A stretch of DNA of 64,000 nt from Lineus longissimus. Lineage: Eukaryota; Nemertea; Pilidiophora; Heteronemertea; Lineidae. The position numbers were made by a program, and so were the translations under genes. Below the pieces are notes generated by a model. That model ran no database searches and was not told the origin of the DNA. It was given only the letters and a program-made list of their open reading frames with translations. The DNA is taken from positions 27,468,599-27,532,598 of the forward strand of contig NC_088309.1 of assembly GCF_910592395.1 (NCBI RefSeq), read 5' to 3'. Positions 1-15,677 of the stretch are shown here, piece after piece; within the stretch, counting starts at the first letter, position 1; every line of letters begins with the position of its first letter.

Positions 1-96
1 TGGGAGAAATTGACCTGCAAAGAGCTGTGTTCCTGCTTTAGTTCTCAGATCAATGTACTTCATTGCATCTGTCTTATCATTCTAATTTCATTGCAG

Positions 97-3000
97 GTTT
101 ACAGGGATTGAGTTTCGTCTTGGTCACCTTGACAGCCCTGGATCAAAGCCAGCCCTCTTCGCCTTCACTAGTGCTGTCAGAAAGTAAGTGTTCTACGACA
201 TGTGGTTGCTGTGGGAGAAAGTCACTGTCAGTGCAGTTCGGTGTTCCCAGTTGGTGCCAATGATAGCAGTGGCAACTATGGTGATAGATGTGTCCTGTGA
301 TCTATCCATGGTTTATTGCTTTAGTCACAGATACCATGACTCATAGAGACGGGATTATTTGTTTGCTCTAGTGGTTTCTGTATTTTCCTCCACGTACATA
401 ACATTGAATATTGTAGTAAATATTTTCAAACATGAGTGGGAGTATTGATTTTAGTAAAATTTTCAATTATACTTTCTTTGACCTGTTTTTAGTCCATCTC
501 CTGAAGTGCGAGAGTTGAAATCCAAAATTTTTGAATCTGGTAGCTGCAAGGTCATTGATGGATATTCTACACCCGAGGAGGCTACACAACACATTCACAG
601 AGAATTGGAAAGGATGTTTAAAATTGTAAGTGATGGAAGTTCGTCAGTTGGAACACAAGACTTTACATTCTCATATTGAGTACAAAACTCATTACAATCA
701 ATTCAGAAAAGGTTAAGCAATCAGCATCATCCAGTGATAGACGTTGTTCTGTCAGTCTCAGTGTTTTCACCAGTTTGCTTTGCTCCAAATCTTCACTGAC
801 GGGGCTATTTGAACCAAAAGCTCAATGTTGTGAAAGCTTTCTTCTTTCTGTCTATAAACTGTCATTTGTTTTCTTTCAGGAACTTGGAGTTGACATCAAA
901 AAGGAGCCCACAGATCAAGATTCTGGTTTTGTTGATGATGAAAGTTCAGAGCATCTCTGTGGAGGTTACATCTGGGATCCACAGGGAGATTATGAACAGA
1001 TTGAAGCATTTGACTATGCTGTCTCTTCAAGTTGTGAACTGGGATTTGAAAAGGTAAGAAATATCAACAGCATCCTGTCCACATTTACTCAAAATGATCT
1101 GGTTTCTTGTCATAAACTGTTCATGAAATGAATAATTGATACATGTATGTTAATCTGTTTTGGGTTTCTTTTCCAGTATTATGAACGTCTCAATGCACAC
1201 GTCTCTGCTGCTGGTCCACTACCTCCCCTCCTGATCTCAGGACCAGACGGCTCAGGGAAGTCACTGCTGATGGCCAAATGGATACAACTACAGCAACAAA
1301 AATCAATGGGTGCGCTCGTGTTGTACCATTTTGTAGGAAACAGTTCTTCCTGTAGTGCAGACGCCTCTGTGATAATCAGACGACTGACAGCACAGTTGAT
1401 GCAGCATGTTGCATCACCGCCAGCACTGACTGGGGATCCGAACAGACTTGTGGAGGAGTTCCCGCGATGGCTGGAGAAGATATCAAGCAAAAGCCCAGGA
1501 GGATTACTGCTAGTTCTCGATTCTATTGAAAGATGTCAGGTGGGTTGATTTTACTGATACATATCCTACCTCTTTCGCAGGAGTTTAATAGTCTTAATGC
1601 ATTGTCGGGGTTCTTGGCCATAACAATCAACCAGTGATACCATCGTTGGCTAGAGTACTTTGCAGAACTATCATATGAGGTTGCTGTAATGGGCCCATCA
1701 ACCAGTGTATCCGATATTTTAGCACGTTGAGTTGCCTCGGCATGGTAGTCAAACCTAAGCTACCTATTTTGACTCTGCCTCGGAAATTGCAGCTCCTGAG
1801 ATGATCTCCACAGACGAGTGCGACTTCAAAGAATAAGAGTTTTGCTATGAACCGTCTAAGTAATCTTCATCTCGTCGTATCATGCATTTTCAGCAACTGT
1901 CCAACTGCTCCAATATTACCTGCTTAGAGAGAAAAATGGTGGTAATGAGAACATGATATTGACTTTGATGGATGTTGTTACACTTGCACATGTGAAATCA
2001 TGGACAATTAAAGCACATTCCTCATTTTATCGAATGCTATGAGCTAAATGGTTCCTGCTTTTTGTGACTTTTTTCATCTTTTCCTTTTGTTATCTTGCAC
2101 CAGTGGTGTCAGTCATCAGTGTCACACAAACATGGGTAGCCTCTGTATCAGACCACTGGTCTATTCTCATAAAGCATTCAACTTCTTTCTATCTATATGT
2201 CCTGTGGGAATTCACTATCAAATGTGAATTACTCATAACTTCCAAAACAATAGATAGGGCCATTGTTGAAACCTAACAGCCTGAAATCTTTTTAAAAGTT
2301 TTCTCAATTTCAATTATTGAACTCTAGTTGTGTTCCTTTTTTCTGTGTTTAGCAAGCTGAGAAAAATCTCAAGTGGTTGTTGGATCCGTTACCTGTGGAT
2401 GCGAGGGTGATTGTGTCTGCCAATGGTGAAAACTGTCCACAGGCTTGGAGGTAGGAATCAACTTAATTTTTCATTAGAATCTGTATCTTTGGTAAAGTTC
2501 AGGACAGGATGTGGTGGCAGAAACCAAGAATTAGGACTAGGGAATCTGTCAATGGCTAAATTGGTGCACATGACATTCTGTTAGAAACCAAGCCTATCTG
2601 TTGTGTGTATGTGTGTATTAGCGTTTGTACCAGGAGGATTCATCAAGAAGTTGGGGTGTTGAATGAGCTTTTCTGGTAGGTCATTTTCTTGTTTTCCATA
2701 TGAATGGAAAAGGTTGATAAAATCGGTTTTCATCTCTCCCGTAGGTCATGGCCAACCATTCACCTTGAGCCTCTGACCAGTAAGTGTGTGAAGGAGTTGG
2801 TGCAGACGGAACTATCTGGAAACGGACTGACGCTGGACCCAGAACAAGAGAGCCTCATTCTTACTAACTGCCGGACGACTGCGACATGTAATCCCCTATA
2901 CGTAATGGTTCTAAGTAGTGATATCAGCAGGTCAGTTAAACAGTTGTATAATTCCATTCCCTCTTCTGGGGAGCTTCATGAGAGAAAAGCCAAGCATTAA

Positions 3001-6000
3001 GCATTGAGGGGTTGGTTACTCCACCTTTGGGACTGAAGAATGCTGTCCCTGGTTGATAGCTAGTGATGGCTGGGGTAAAATTGAACGTTGATGACCAATT
3101 TGATGCGGAGTTTAAGTGTCGTTTATAGGCTGGTGACCTGTTGTGAATGGTTTGTTTGAAAAGCTTCACTATCATCTCACCCACAGCTGAATGAGGCATC
3201 ACCGCTGAATTGTATCAACTCATGTAGTATTGACACTTTAACTGTCACTTTTCCAGGTGCAGCAATAGTGAAATGAACCGGCGTCTGAGTAGTTTATTAT
3301 GCTGTACGGACTGTGTGTCTCTGATCAAGATTGTGCTGGATACGATACGACAAGAGAATGAAACTCCTGACACGAGAGGACTCGTCAAAAAGGTGAGAAG
3401 CATCCACTACTCTAACTCTTTCCTTTAACTTGTTGAGTGTGGTGGTGCACCTGTTTGGATCACTACTCTCAGTCCAATGATCATGGGTTCGAACCCTGGC
3501 CTGGTCATTGCTTTGGGCTAGGCTCAAAGGCTCAAAATACTGTAAGCTCAGTATGAGCCGATTTCACAGGACTTGTTTTCAGCTCTATTCATACATTGAA
3601 CTGAACCATTGTCTACTGCTTCGCCTGATAAACAACTCAAATTTTTCAGATCCTGCGGTTTATCTATGTGTCAAGGAACGGTATATCAGAAAACGAGGTG
3701 CTGGGATTACTGCCGAATGTCGACTGGAACTTTCTGGGGCCACTGATCTATGCTTTAGTTAGCCAACATATCATCACATACATATCTGGTTTAATGGTGC
3801 TAGCTCATGAACAGGTAATAAGGTTTTGTGATTATCTACTTTCAGTCTTCCCAACAAGTCAGGATCCCGTTGTTCATCTCAATCCAATTTGGCATTTGTG
3901 TGATCTACTTCACTACATAGAAGTAAAGTTTTAATCGATCAAGCCCAGATCTATAAAGTAAATATGATTGATGTACACCATTATGCATCTACTTATTGCC
4001 TAATTTTCTTTATATTTCAGGCTCAACGAGCAGTTTATGAGAAATATTTTAGTGGAAATGATACCAAGGCCATAGAGAGTACGAGAATACTCTACATCAA
4101 CTATTTACTTGACTTCCTACAGTAAGTTGAATCATATCATAGCAAATAATGTCATCCAAGTACAAAATACCATAATTAAATAGGAGCTAGAGTTTTAGGA
4201 AGTTCAATCTTCCACAAAATTTCATCCATGGTGTTAATTTTCAGGCCTGGAAAAGTAACGTGCCGTGTGGCAGATGAACTTCCTTGGCACATCTACCAAC
4301 TGGAGAACAAAGCGAAACTACATGAATGCATCCTAGTCCTGTGTATATTCCTACGCCTGTACGGCCGCGGCCGCTTTGCTGAACTGATTGGCTACTGGAA
4401 CTTTGTTGGTGCTGATAAGGTCACCATGGCTGAGGAATACTTTGAGGCCACTAAGAGACTAGAAGAAAGTAAGATTCTGTTTGAATTAATCAGAGACTTA
4501 TTCAAGTTCATATGGAAATGTCACCAGCAGTCTGGTGACTGATAACATAACAGTAGTGACAAACATAAGAGCGAACTTCTCTGATCAGTGAATAATGGAT
4601 CCACCCGTGTTTAGTAGTTTGTCACATGACTGACTGACTCTATAAGATTTATACATTTGGTTCCAGTGGTTGGAGATTGCAATGGAATGATTACACTGCC
4701 TCGAATAGCTGATATGTGTGAGGCCCTTGGTAGATTTCTGCGCGACATAGGCCTCCTTGACCAAGCCGTCCACCCCCTACAGCATGCCCTTGAGGTGAGG
4801 GAGACAGCCTTAGATCCTGATCATCCAAAAGTTGGCCAGTCGCTACATCAGCTCGCCGGACTTCACGCTCAGTGGGGCAAGTTCAGTACCGCCGAGGCCC
4901 TCTACAAACAAGCATTGGAGATCTATGATAGTACACCAGGGTTTAGTGCTCTTGTGGCGAAGGAGTTGGATGCACTGGCCGTCCTCTACCAGAGACAAGA
5001 AAAGTAAGTAACAAAACAATTTTCACAAAATCTTTAGAGTTCTCAAGTTCATGGCTCATAGAGCCAACAAAATCAGTTCCTTACCCGAGAAATTCTCATT
5101 GTGGCTCTGTTGTATGCTCCACGCAGAACAGAAAGCTTTGCTGTGGGTCGAGCGGGAGGAACAGCACTGCCCACTGCTCCTCTCTCTAGTCTATGTTGTT
5201 TGGGTGGCAATTCCAATTCTCAACTAGATTTCTAACTTTTCCAGACATGAGCTTGCAGATCCACTTCACAAAAGATCAGTCGCTATCAAGAAGAAACTCA
5301 AGGTGCCCAAGTCCTCTTCTACCAGCTTCCAGAACACTCGAGGTAACAACATCTTACAGAGACGAGCCTTGCACCTGGAGGAGTTAGCTATGGGGCCGGA
5401 TTCACCAGACCTAGCCAGGACCCTCAATGAGTTAGGAGTGTTGTATTATCTACAAAACATACACGAGTAAGTAATTGTACCAGGGTTTATTTCTATCATA
5501 CAGCATACCTCCAGCAAGCGATTTGATTCTTTGCTTGTCATATTCTAATGGCCTGACCTGTAATGACTTCTTGACCTGAAAAAGCGCTGTTTGTTTTCTT
5601 TCAGTTCTGCTGAATCATTCTTCCGTCGCAGTCTTGAGATTCGCGAACGACTTCTTGGTGATGACCATCCTGACTTGGCTCAATCCCTGAATAATCTGGC
5701 CGCTCTGTATAATGATAAGAGAAACTATGATGATGCTGCTCCACTCTATGAGAAGGCATTGAATATACGACTAAAGGTAAGTCATTGTGCCTCACAAATG
5801 TACTGTATTTTAGCGACTTATATGATGTTACCTGGGCACTTCCAGAAAAAAGGATCCAAGGAAACTGGAGAAGGACTGTAGGCCTGGCAGGGCAGGCACT
5901 TAACAAGATGGGGCATGAGTTGATATGTGGTGCACAAGACTAGTGGATGTATCATGCTCTCTATAGAGCTATGAGTTTATGATGATGATAATGTTAACTA

Positions 6001-6861
6001 GGCTTGTTGGTGTAGATTAATCAAACCAGCAATCTCAAATGCAGGACCAAATGCTACCAACTTCTGGTTCATCTTATCCTCTATCTTCTTGCCTATTCAC
6101 AGCATCATTCAAGTGACCATCCCAGCGTAGCATCAATAGTGAAACACCTTGCAACATTGCGCAAGAATCAAGGTGAACTGGACAAGGCAGAACCACTCTA
6201 CGAGATGTCGGTGGAAATCCGAGAAAAATCGTTTGGGAAACATCACCCGTCTGTTGCGACAGCTCTGGTGAACCTGGCTGTGCTGTACTGTCAAACCAAC
6301 AAACATTTGTCTGCTCTTCCATTGTATGAGCGAGCTTTGAAGATCTATGAGGACAGCTTTGGTCCGAGTCATCCCAGAGTTGCTGAGACGTTAAGAAACC
6401 TTGCAGTATTGAGATATGACCAGGTATGTGTAGTACTGTGTCACTGGGAGTTACCTAATGTGAATGTTACATGGACATTCTGCGGACAACATAATCAGAT
6501 GAGATGTTCGATTGCTAGTCTGATGCCAATCTTACTGGTATGGCTTAGATAGTACAACTCTCTTTCATGTTTCTTTGTTTATTGTGAGGCGTTTCTTAGA
6601 TTTGAATCTTGTAGTATACCAAGAATTGGCAAAAATCTTTTCTTCTGTAGAAACTGTTTAACTTAGAGACAGGTTGTGCTATAAGGTTAAGGTTCTCTAT
6701 TTCAGGGAGATTATGAGATTGCTGCTAAACTTTACAAGCGGGCCACCGAGATTAAAGAGGACACACCAGGGTTGAGGAAGTCATCAGGACAAAGCTCCGG
6801 TGAAGACACCACGTCCACAGTGAAAAACGCTCGCAACCAATCAAATCAGTACTATATGTGA
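97..6861 (+). CDS. NPHP3: Nephrocystin-3, 5'-truncated by the window edge
   Basis: Fifteen exons can be joined in frame: 97-183, 493-625, 880-1053, 1177-1539, 2353-2450, 2745-2930, 3257-3392, 3650-3814, 4021-4121, 4245-4468, 4667-5003, 5245-5466, 5605-5776, 6103-6423, 6706-6861 (stop TGA). All junctions are GT-AG and phases agree, giving 957 residues. Human NPHP3 is about 1330 aa, so roughly 370 N-terminal residues (myristoylated Gly and coiled coil in the family) lie to the left. Exon 1177-1539 holds a P-loop NTPase with Walker A GPDGSGKS and a Walker B-like GGLLLVLDS. From 4667 to the end come tandem TPRs of the long kinesin-light-chain/NPHP type, with repeated motifs such as HPxVAxxLxNLAxLY and AxPLYExAL. 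In vertebrates nephrocystin-3 acts at the ciliary inversin compartment with NPHP2, NEK8 and ANKS6. The domain order leaves little doubt; kinesin light chain is excluded by the P-loop NTPase. Confidence 0.93.
3434..3500 (+). repeat. Possible tRNA-derived SINE head in an NPHP3 intron
   Basis: Within the intron 3393-3649 there is a perfect Pol III B-box-like word GGTTCGAACCC at 3486-3496, with a degenerate A-box-like TGAGTGTGGTGG about 50 bp upstream. This is the usual signature of a decayed tRNA-derived SINE. The boundaries are arbitrary and I see no clear target-site duplication. Confidence 0.35.
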
Positions 6862-7475
6862 ACAATGAGATACACAACAGTTTTCTAAGTGCCAAATAAT
6901 TCATTTTGTTTAATTTTGAGATTTGGGCCATTCTTGAGAAAAGTACATGCACGTGTCTGGAGAAACACGAGGGAGACTCAGTCCATACATCAGGGCTGTC
7001 TCCATGGCTGAGAAATGGGAAGTTTTCAGTAGGGGGTGTGATGGGGAAGGGGTTGTACAGAAAGCTATATTTGCCTGTACTTAATGAATGGTACTTAATG
7101 AAGAGCTGACAGATCTAGACTTTGTAGATTTGTAGCTTTACAGGCCAGTACTGCTGAAGTTTTGCAATGACTTTTAACAACTAAAGGTGCTTTTGTTATG
7201 CATGATACATCATGGCTGTACCAGCTTCCTGTCAGTAGAATTTCATTCATGGGTTAGGTGAATGAAGTTTATCTACTACTCTAGTTTGCACTTAAATCCT
7301 TTTAGAGCTTCTTCTCAGTCCCACACTGTTGAGCTGTTGGGTCATCTCGAGTAAATGTGCCTTTCAAACCTGGTCTGCAGACAATGCATCAGATCAAGTT
7401 TTGTTTAGTAATCCACTATGCTGCTGAAAACATGACATGGCCCACAGTCGGGGTTTGTAAACAAAATGAGATGTA

Positions 7476-7512
7476 AATAAAATGATTATATTGTATACTT
7501 TATTAAAATAAA
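7476..7512. promoter_or_regulatory. Interleaved poly(A) signals of convergent NPHP3 and IBA57
   Basis: On the plus strand AATAAA occurs at 7476-7481 and 7507-7512, about 620-650 bp after the NPHP3 stop. On the minus strand AATAAA occurs at 7499-7504, about 270 bp after the IBA57 stop. The signals are interleaved, so the two mature 3' ends should overlap by a few tens of bases. Confidence 0.6.
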
Positions 7513-7774
7513 TGTCAAATTCGTACAACGTGATTTTGGGGTTGAGTTGTCATTGCATAGAATCAACAACTTTCAGGAGACAGCCACTCATGACCTTCAA
7601 CCAAGGACCACACGTCGGTAATAGCAAGGACGACACACTACTGCCAGTAGCCAGTCTGACCCCATCTCACTTTGATAACCAACAGTGAAGCAAACAGAAG
7701 AATTAAGTGATACATTCCCTACCATTTTAATGTGTGTAACACAGTTATAAAGAAATGTTTGATTCATCTGGAGA

Positions 7775-9615
7775 TCATCCCATAGATGATTCTGAATCCT
7801 CCTCCTTTGGCCACCAAGCTGGCTGATGAGGCATCACCTTTACCTTCACTCCAGAAGCTGCAGACACAGACAAGTCATTTTTCATTTCACTTAACCGTAC
7901 CACTCCAAGTCCATATTTACTGAGCAAATTGCGAAGAACTCCAGCAGATCGTCCATTGGGTTTCTCAATGTTTGAGCCAGGTGAAATCACACCGGGTTGT
8001 TCTGATTCTAATGTCAATGGAACTAATCTCTTTCTGGTTACTCCCGTATGATGAGTTCTGGCAGTCAGTTCTTGGCCAACATAACAACCTTTATTGAAAC
8101 TCACTGCAAATAGAGATGTACAGTATATCATAAAGGTGAAACCAGAGCTGGGACTTGGTGTTATGGTACTTGGTGTTATGGTACAATGGTATAATGATAT
8201 CTTCATCCAAACCACATCACTATTATCATGAATTGTTATGAATCAACTCTTACCTCCATGAAGGTACACCAGATTGCTCTCGAGTGGCAAGGCTTTCCCG
8301 GGAGGAAGATCCACAACGCCTTCACCAATACCAAGCTTCATCCTCTCAATATCATAGGAAGAATCGCTGCAGGGGGTTTCTACATCAAGGCCTGCATGGA
8401 AACAATACCAAAGTTATCATGATGAGGAAGACCCCGACACTGACAGTTGAATTTCACCCTAAAGCCAGGACATTTTGTCCATCAAGCCAACATGTAGGTT
8501 TATGACGATTAGGCTAAAATGAGCTGCTTCTTCAAGCCTTGATAACATGACCATCATTGTGGTGTACTCTTCAGCCCCAACACTCACCTTCTACAGGGTA
8601 TGTTGCAATACACCGCCAACCAAAGGATTTTAGTCTAGGATCAGAAGTACAAGTCACTACAGATCTGGAATCTTTAAATTCTAATTTCAGTGAAGGCTCT
8701 GGTGTTGACGCATGCTCTGCTGGCCGATAGAATGACCACAGTTTATGGGATTCACTCAAATCAGCCACAGTTACCTGAAATATAAGATTCATTTCAATGA
8801 TATTGTGAGACATGAAACAACCATGCCAAATTTTAGTCGGCTCAGCTTTGCAAATAAAGATTGAACAGAACTAGTCCATTCAAGCCCGGTCTGGGACAAA
8901 CTGGCAGAGACAAAACCTTGTGATAGCCAGCTCAATTTGAGACAACTGGGATGAGGGACATTCTGTTTCATTATGTTCACAGCAGACATGATTAGATTAA
9001 TAAACATACCTTCCTCCGCAATTTGTATTTTTTCATATGTTTCACCAATTCTTGAGATACCTCTGCATCACATTCAATGAGAAAGTTGTCCAGCACTTTC
9101 TCAGCGCTGCTTGCATTGTAGATGATGATGTCATACAAAACCCTGCCCTAAAACAAAACAAAACCTGAAACCTTTCAATATCATAATCAAGACATAAAAC
9201 AAGATTTCCTGAATGACTGAATTTACTTGTAACTTTCACAAAGGGAGGCCTCATGTGGCATAATCCATTTGGAGGGTTAATGTGAGCTCCAGACATGGCT
9301 TACCTGGGCATTAAGAACCATGGAATAAACACTTTTACACCCATGGCAATCCAAGCAGTTCATATCATTGGTGATAAGTCCTTGAAGAAAGACTGATGCA
9401 TCTTTGCCTGTCACTTGAATGACTCCCCTCGTTTTTAGCTGTTCAGCATAGAGTTTCCTTGAGTTATCCGAGCTGTATAACTGACATGGCTGACAAGCCT
9501 GACACAAAAGTCCTCTGGATGATGTTCTTGCAAAAGTTTCTTGGAACTGTCTCGACTTAATATCTCTAATCATCCAGTGAAAGCCAAGTCTCGATCCTTG
9601 TCTCAGGGACAACAT
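7775..9615 (-). CDS. IBA57: IBA57, mitochondrial Fe-S cluster assembly factor (folate-binding YgfZ/GcvT family)
   Basis: Five exons read on the minus strand: 9615-9304, 9147-9010, 8774-8588, 8391-8254, 8103-7775, with matching phases, giving 367 residues (human 356). The hallmark K-G-C-Y-x-G-Q-E motif of the YgfZ/IBA57 family appears as KGCYVGQELTARTHHTG in the last exon. The first exon begins with a Arg-rich, acid-poor stretch compatible with a mitochondrial presequence, followed by VTGKDASVFLQGLITND, the conserved N-terminal family motif. The protein works with ISCA1/ISCA2 in maturation of mitochondrial [4Fe-4S] proteins. The start ATG at 9615 is the first Met after a possible acceptor-like TTTTCAG at about 9622, so a noncoding leader exon upstream is likely. 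Confidence 0.93.
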
Positions 9616-10600
9616 TTTGTTGGCTGAAAATATGAAATGATACAAAACTTAACCATTGTTCTCTGTTTGACTGCAGGCTTAGCCGCCTAGGTTCATTCGT
9701 ACCATCCAGGATCCATGACGTCCATCGATCGCCCATGCCCTGGCCTTGGGAGATTTTTTCAGTTTCTTTTACTTTCACTTTCAGCAAAATGTCCCATTTT
9801 TAGGATGAAGAGAGGAGGGGCATGTCTAGTTCAACGATACATATCGTAATGCAGAAGTCTATCATATTAACTGTTTCTCACCTTTAGGATTGCAAGAAAT
9901 CAGCGGAAAGTGGAGAATGTCGACGAAGGATTATGGACAAAATTTTTAGGGACGTCTACCATTTTGTCCACAGTGTAGAGTCACATGAGCACCATTTGAC
10001 ATCTTTAGTTCGAGTCACTAACCCGAGTGAATTCCCAGCTAGATCTGCGCATGCGTATTTAGACGACAGCGTTCAATCTCCCGGGCGCCGGGCCAAATGT
10101 CCAATTTACATGCACCCGCTGAAATTGTCAGAGGAGGTCGGGTGAGACACGATGTCCACCATTGACGACGCTTGGAGAATGGATAGCGTTCTCATGTTTG
10201 TGATTTGGGAAAGATACTTATCTCTCATGAGGCCAAGCCTCATTTGCTGCAATACCACATGTTTAAAGACGTTATATACTGTGAATTCCTGCAGTTCCAA
10301 AGATCCCGGACCTTTGATGAGATGTCAGACAATATTCCGAGTCATTTGTAAGAAATAGCTCCAGACACCAGGTGCAGGTTTGGCTGTTCATTTTTGGCCG
10401 AGACTTAACACTCTCCGCCTTAAGCTACTGCCCCATTGTATTGTATCGATGAGGCGAATATCCCATTATGATATTTTGGAAGACACTTCAATCAATGACT
10501 TCACTGTCTTAGGATGTGACAATGTCCTCTTTCTGAACATGGGGAAGAAATCGGTCCCTAATGTGGAACAATCTCGTTGATTTTTGGATTGGAATAAGAA
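9616..10600 (-). promoter_or_regulatory. 5' flank of IBA57 with an NRF-1-like site
   Basis: I find no convincing coding exon here. At 10046-10056 lies TGCGCATGCGT, a close match to the NRF-1 palindrome (YGCGCATGCGCR), a factor typical of promoters of mitochondrial genes; this fits control of IBA57. Short open frames on the plus strand (for example 10152-10358) show no family resemblance. The transcription start is not determinable. Confidence 0.35.
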
Positions 10601-11143
10601 TAACTAAAGAACAGCTTTTATCGCACGAAAATTTATTTACACAATGTCTACAAAACATTGGATGCGAGTCGTCTAATGAACTTCTCAAATCTATAGCTTT
10701 TTTTCTCTGCCATTAGAGCACAAGTTGCATTGGTGATAAACAAAATGATTATTTATTCAAATTCACTATGACAATGCAACACCAGCCACAACCAAATTAC
10801 AATGTTCCAAATTCGTAGTGAGGAAATTTAGAACTGGACATTTGCTTCTGAAATCCCAATTCACAACTGACATTGCTCATTGATGATCAACCCAGTTTCT
10901 CATCAGGGCCTTTCAACTACTACAAGCAGCCTATTGGGGCACCAAGCTGAAACAGGGACCACCAGAAAACCTCCAATTTGCCCCAGTTGCTCATAGATGC
11001 ATCATATATGTTGTTATCCCAGCACATATCTCTGATGCTTTAAAATCCTAGATTGGAGACCCAAACCATCACAGAACAACAGAACAGCTCGCACAAAGGT
11101 AGAATATTTCATGTCCATGTTCATGTAATAGTCCAATTCATAT
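10601..11143 (-). other. 3' UTR of PSMC3
   Basis: This A/T-rich stretch follows the PSMC3 stop codon on the minus strand. A minus-strand AATAAA lies at 10632-10637, so the transcript probably ends near 10615. No open frame of interest is present. Confidence 0.5.
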
Positions 11144-14097
<2,954 letters not shown>

Positions 14098-14316
14098 CTT
14101 GTACTTGTAGTTTCTGAAGCCGGTATCACGTGACATTTTCTGCTTTCTTTTTACTTTCTGTCAGAATGAGAACGATTAGCTAGCCTGAACGTGCTTTCAA
14201 TATAGTTTTTTTTTAATTCACGTAATACACCAGATAGACTTCAAAAAATATTAAAGAAATTATTTTTATCCAATCGGAATGATTGTTGGTATCGTAGTCG
14301 CGGGCAAAAATCAACC
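14098..14316. promoter_or_regulatory. Candidate bidirectional promoter of PSMC3 and ELOB
   Basis: Only 219 bp separate the two divergent start codons. Visible motifs are the E-box CACGTG at 14127-14132 in the context ATCACGTGAC (USF/TFE type), a CCAAT box at 14270-14274 (CCAATCGG, NF-Y type, plus orientation), and an AAGATGGCGGC YY1-type element on the minus strand covering the PSMC3 start. There is no obvious TATA box at a standard distance from either gene. Binding by these factors is inferred only from motif resemblance. Confidence 0.6.
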
Positions 14317-15677
14317 ATGGTGAGGAAATATTTCTTCCATAAAATTCCCTTTTTCGGTCAATTACAAGGGAACTTTTACACTCTCAATCACTTTGGTGTA
14401 GTTCAAGATCACTGTTCATTCTAATGACTTTAACATTTGTACCAAATGATGATGAATAATGAAGGAAATTGACCCAATTTGATCGCCCGGTTTCGCGTCA
14501 TCTTCCGTCATCACAACACTTTAATTAAACAGACACTAGCCTGACATGCCTGACTAGGCCTATCGCTGCAGTGACTCTCACCAGTGGTAGTATTCTGGCT
14601 CAATAGTAAGTGTGAATAGGCCTAGTAAGTCCCCCACTGCCCCAGGCCTAGCAGCCTGCCTCCTTGGCCCCCCCCGTGAAGTTGCCAGTAAAGAAAAATA
14701 TTTGTTGTCCACTGGTCAGACTCTACTCCCCAGTCTATAGATCCATGCACTTAATTGGGACCAACGTTTACGAAAACGTCGCGTCTCGTCACGTTACAGT
14801 TATGTAAAATGCATGGTGACGTGACGACGGCCAACACTACGTCATGTAAACGTTGTTCCCAATCAAGTGCATGAATCTATAGTACTCATTTGGGTTGTTG
14901 TGGCAAGGTAATTATAAATGTGTACAACATGACTTTTTCAGGACGTGTTTTTAATGATTCGACGCAAAAAGGTGACTATATTTGCCGATGCCAAAGAGTC
15001 ATCTACAGTGCTGGATTTAAAGAAAGTTGTAGAGGGCATAACAAAGATGGCTCCAGCTGATGTTAAACTCTTCAAAGATGACCAGGTAAGGTCAATCACA
15101 TGCTTGGGCTGCGATGTATGTGACTCGATTACCATTGTACAATTGAGACTTTTGTGTCAAATAGATCATTCAAAAAGCATCATTAACCATCTCACTGTAC
15201 TTGAACACATTGGACAGGTTTAGCCTTTCGTTTATCTGGAAAAAGATACATTTTCACATGATTTATATATCTTACATTTCAGCCTTTAGATGACAACAAA
15301 ACTTTAGGAGATTGTGGTTTCACCAGCTCCACAGCCAGAGCACAAGCGCCTGCCACAATAGGTTTAGGATATAGAGGAGATGGTGAGTGTGACGATTATC
15401 ACTTTTGTAAGGTGGAGATAAAGGAAGCCTGAATTGTCCAAGGACAATGAATGGGACTTAGTGATAGTGAACTAATTTTCGTTTTAATGGTTTCTTCTCT
15501 CAAAGTGATACACTTGTAGTACTGCAGACCTTTCAACGATGCAATTTTTACCTTTCAGATGGTGAATTTGAAGCTCTTGAAATCACAGCACTGTCGTCTC
15601 CTCCTGAATTGCCTGATGTCATGAAGCCACAGGAAGGTGGCGCATCAAGTCATTCTCAGGAGCACTCGGACAAGTAG
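14317..15677 (+). CDS. ELOB: Elongin B (ubiquitin-like subunit of Elongin BC and CRL2/CRL5 ligases)
   Basis: Four coding exons: 14317-14319 (only the ATG), 14942-15085, 15283-15382, 15559-15677 (stop TAG), giving 121 residues (human 118). The protein opens [15 protein letters not shown] and has the ubiquitin-like fold motifs [30 protein letters not shown] and [10 protein letters not shown], then the conserved C-terminal [13 protein letters not shown] segment. Elongin B pairs with Elongin C to bridge BC-box substrate receptors to Cullin-2 or Cullin-5, and also joins the SIII elongation complex. The start codon is split off by an intron immediately after ATG, so gene finders are likely to miss exon 1 and start at the internal Met in exon 2. 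A FEM1-type receptor expected to use this subunit lies at 45757-47661. Confidence 0.96.
14735..14882. mobile_element. 148 bp palindromic MITE, copy 1 (ELOB intron 1)
   Basis: The element starts CTATAGATCCATGCACTT and ends with the near-perfect reverse complement AAGTGCATGAATCTATAG. Much of the interior is also self-complementary, so it can fold back. A second copy at 33763-33910 has the same length and differs at only a few positions. No coding capacity; TA-type target duplication (Tc1/mariner-like) is possible because both ends read CTATAG, but this is not proved. Confidence 0.8.
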
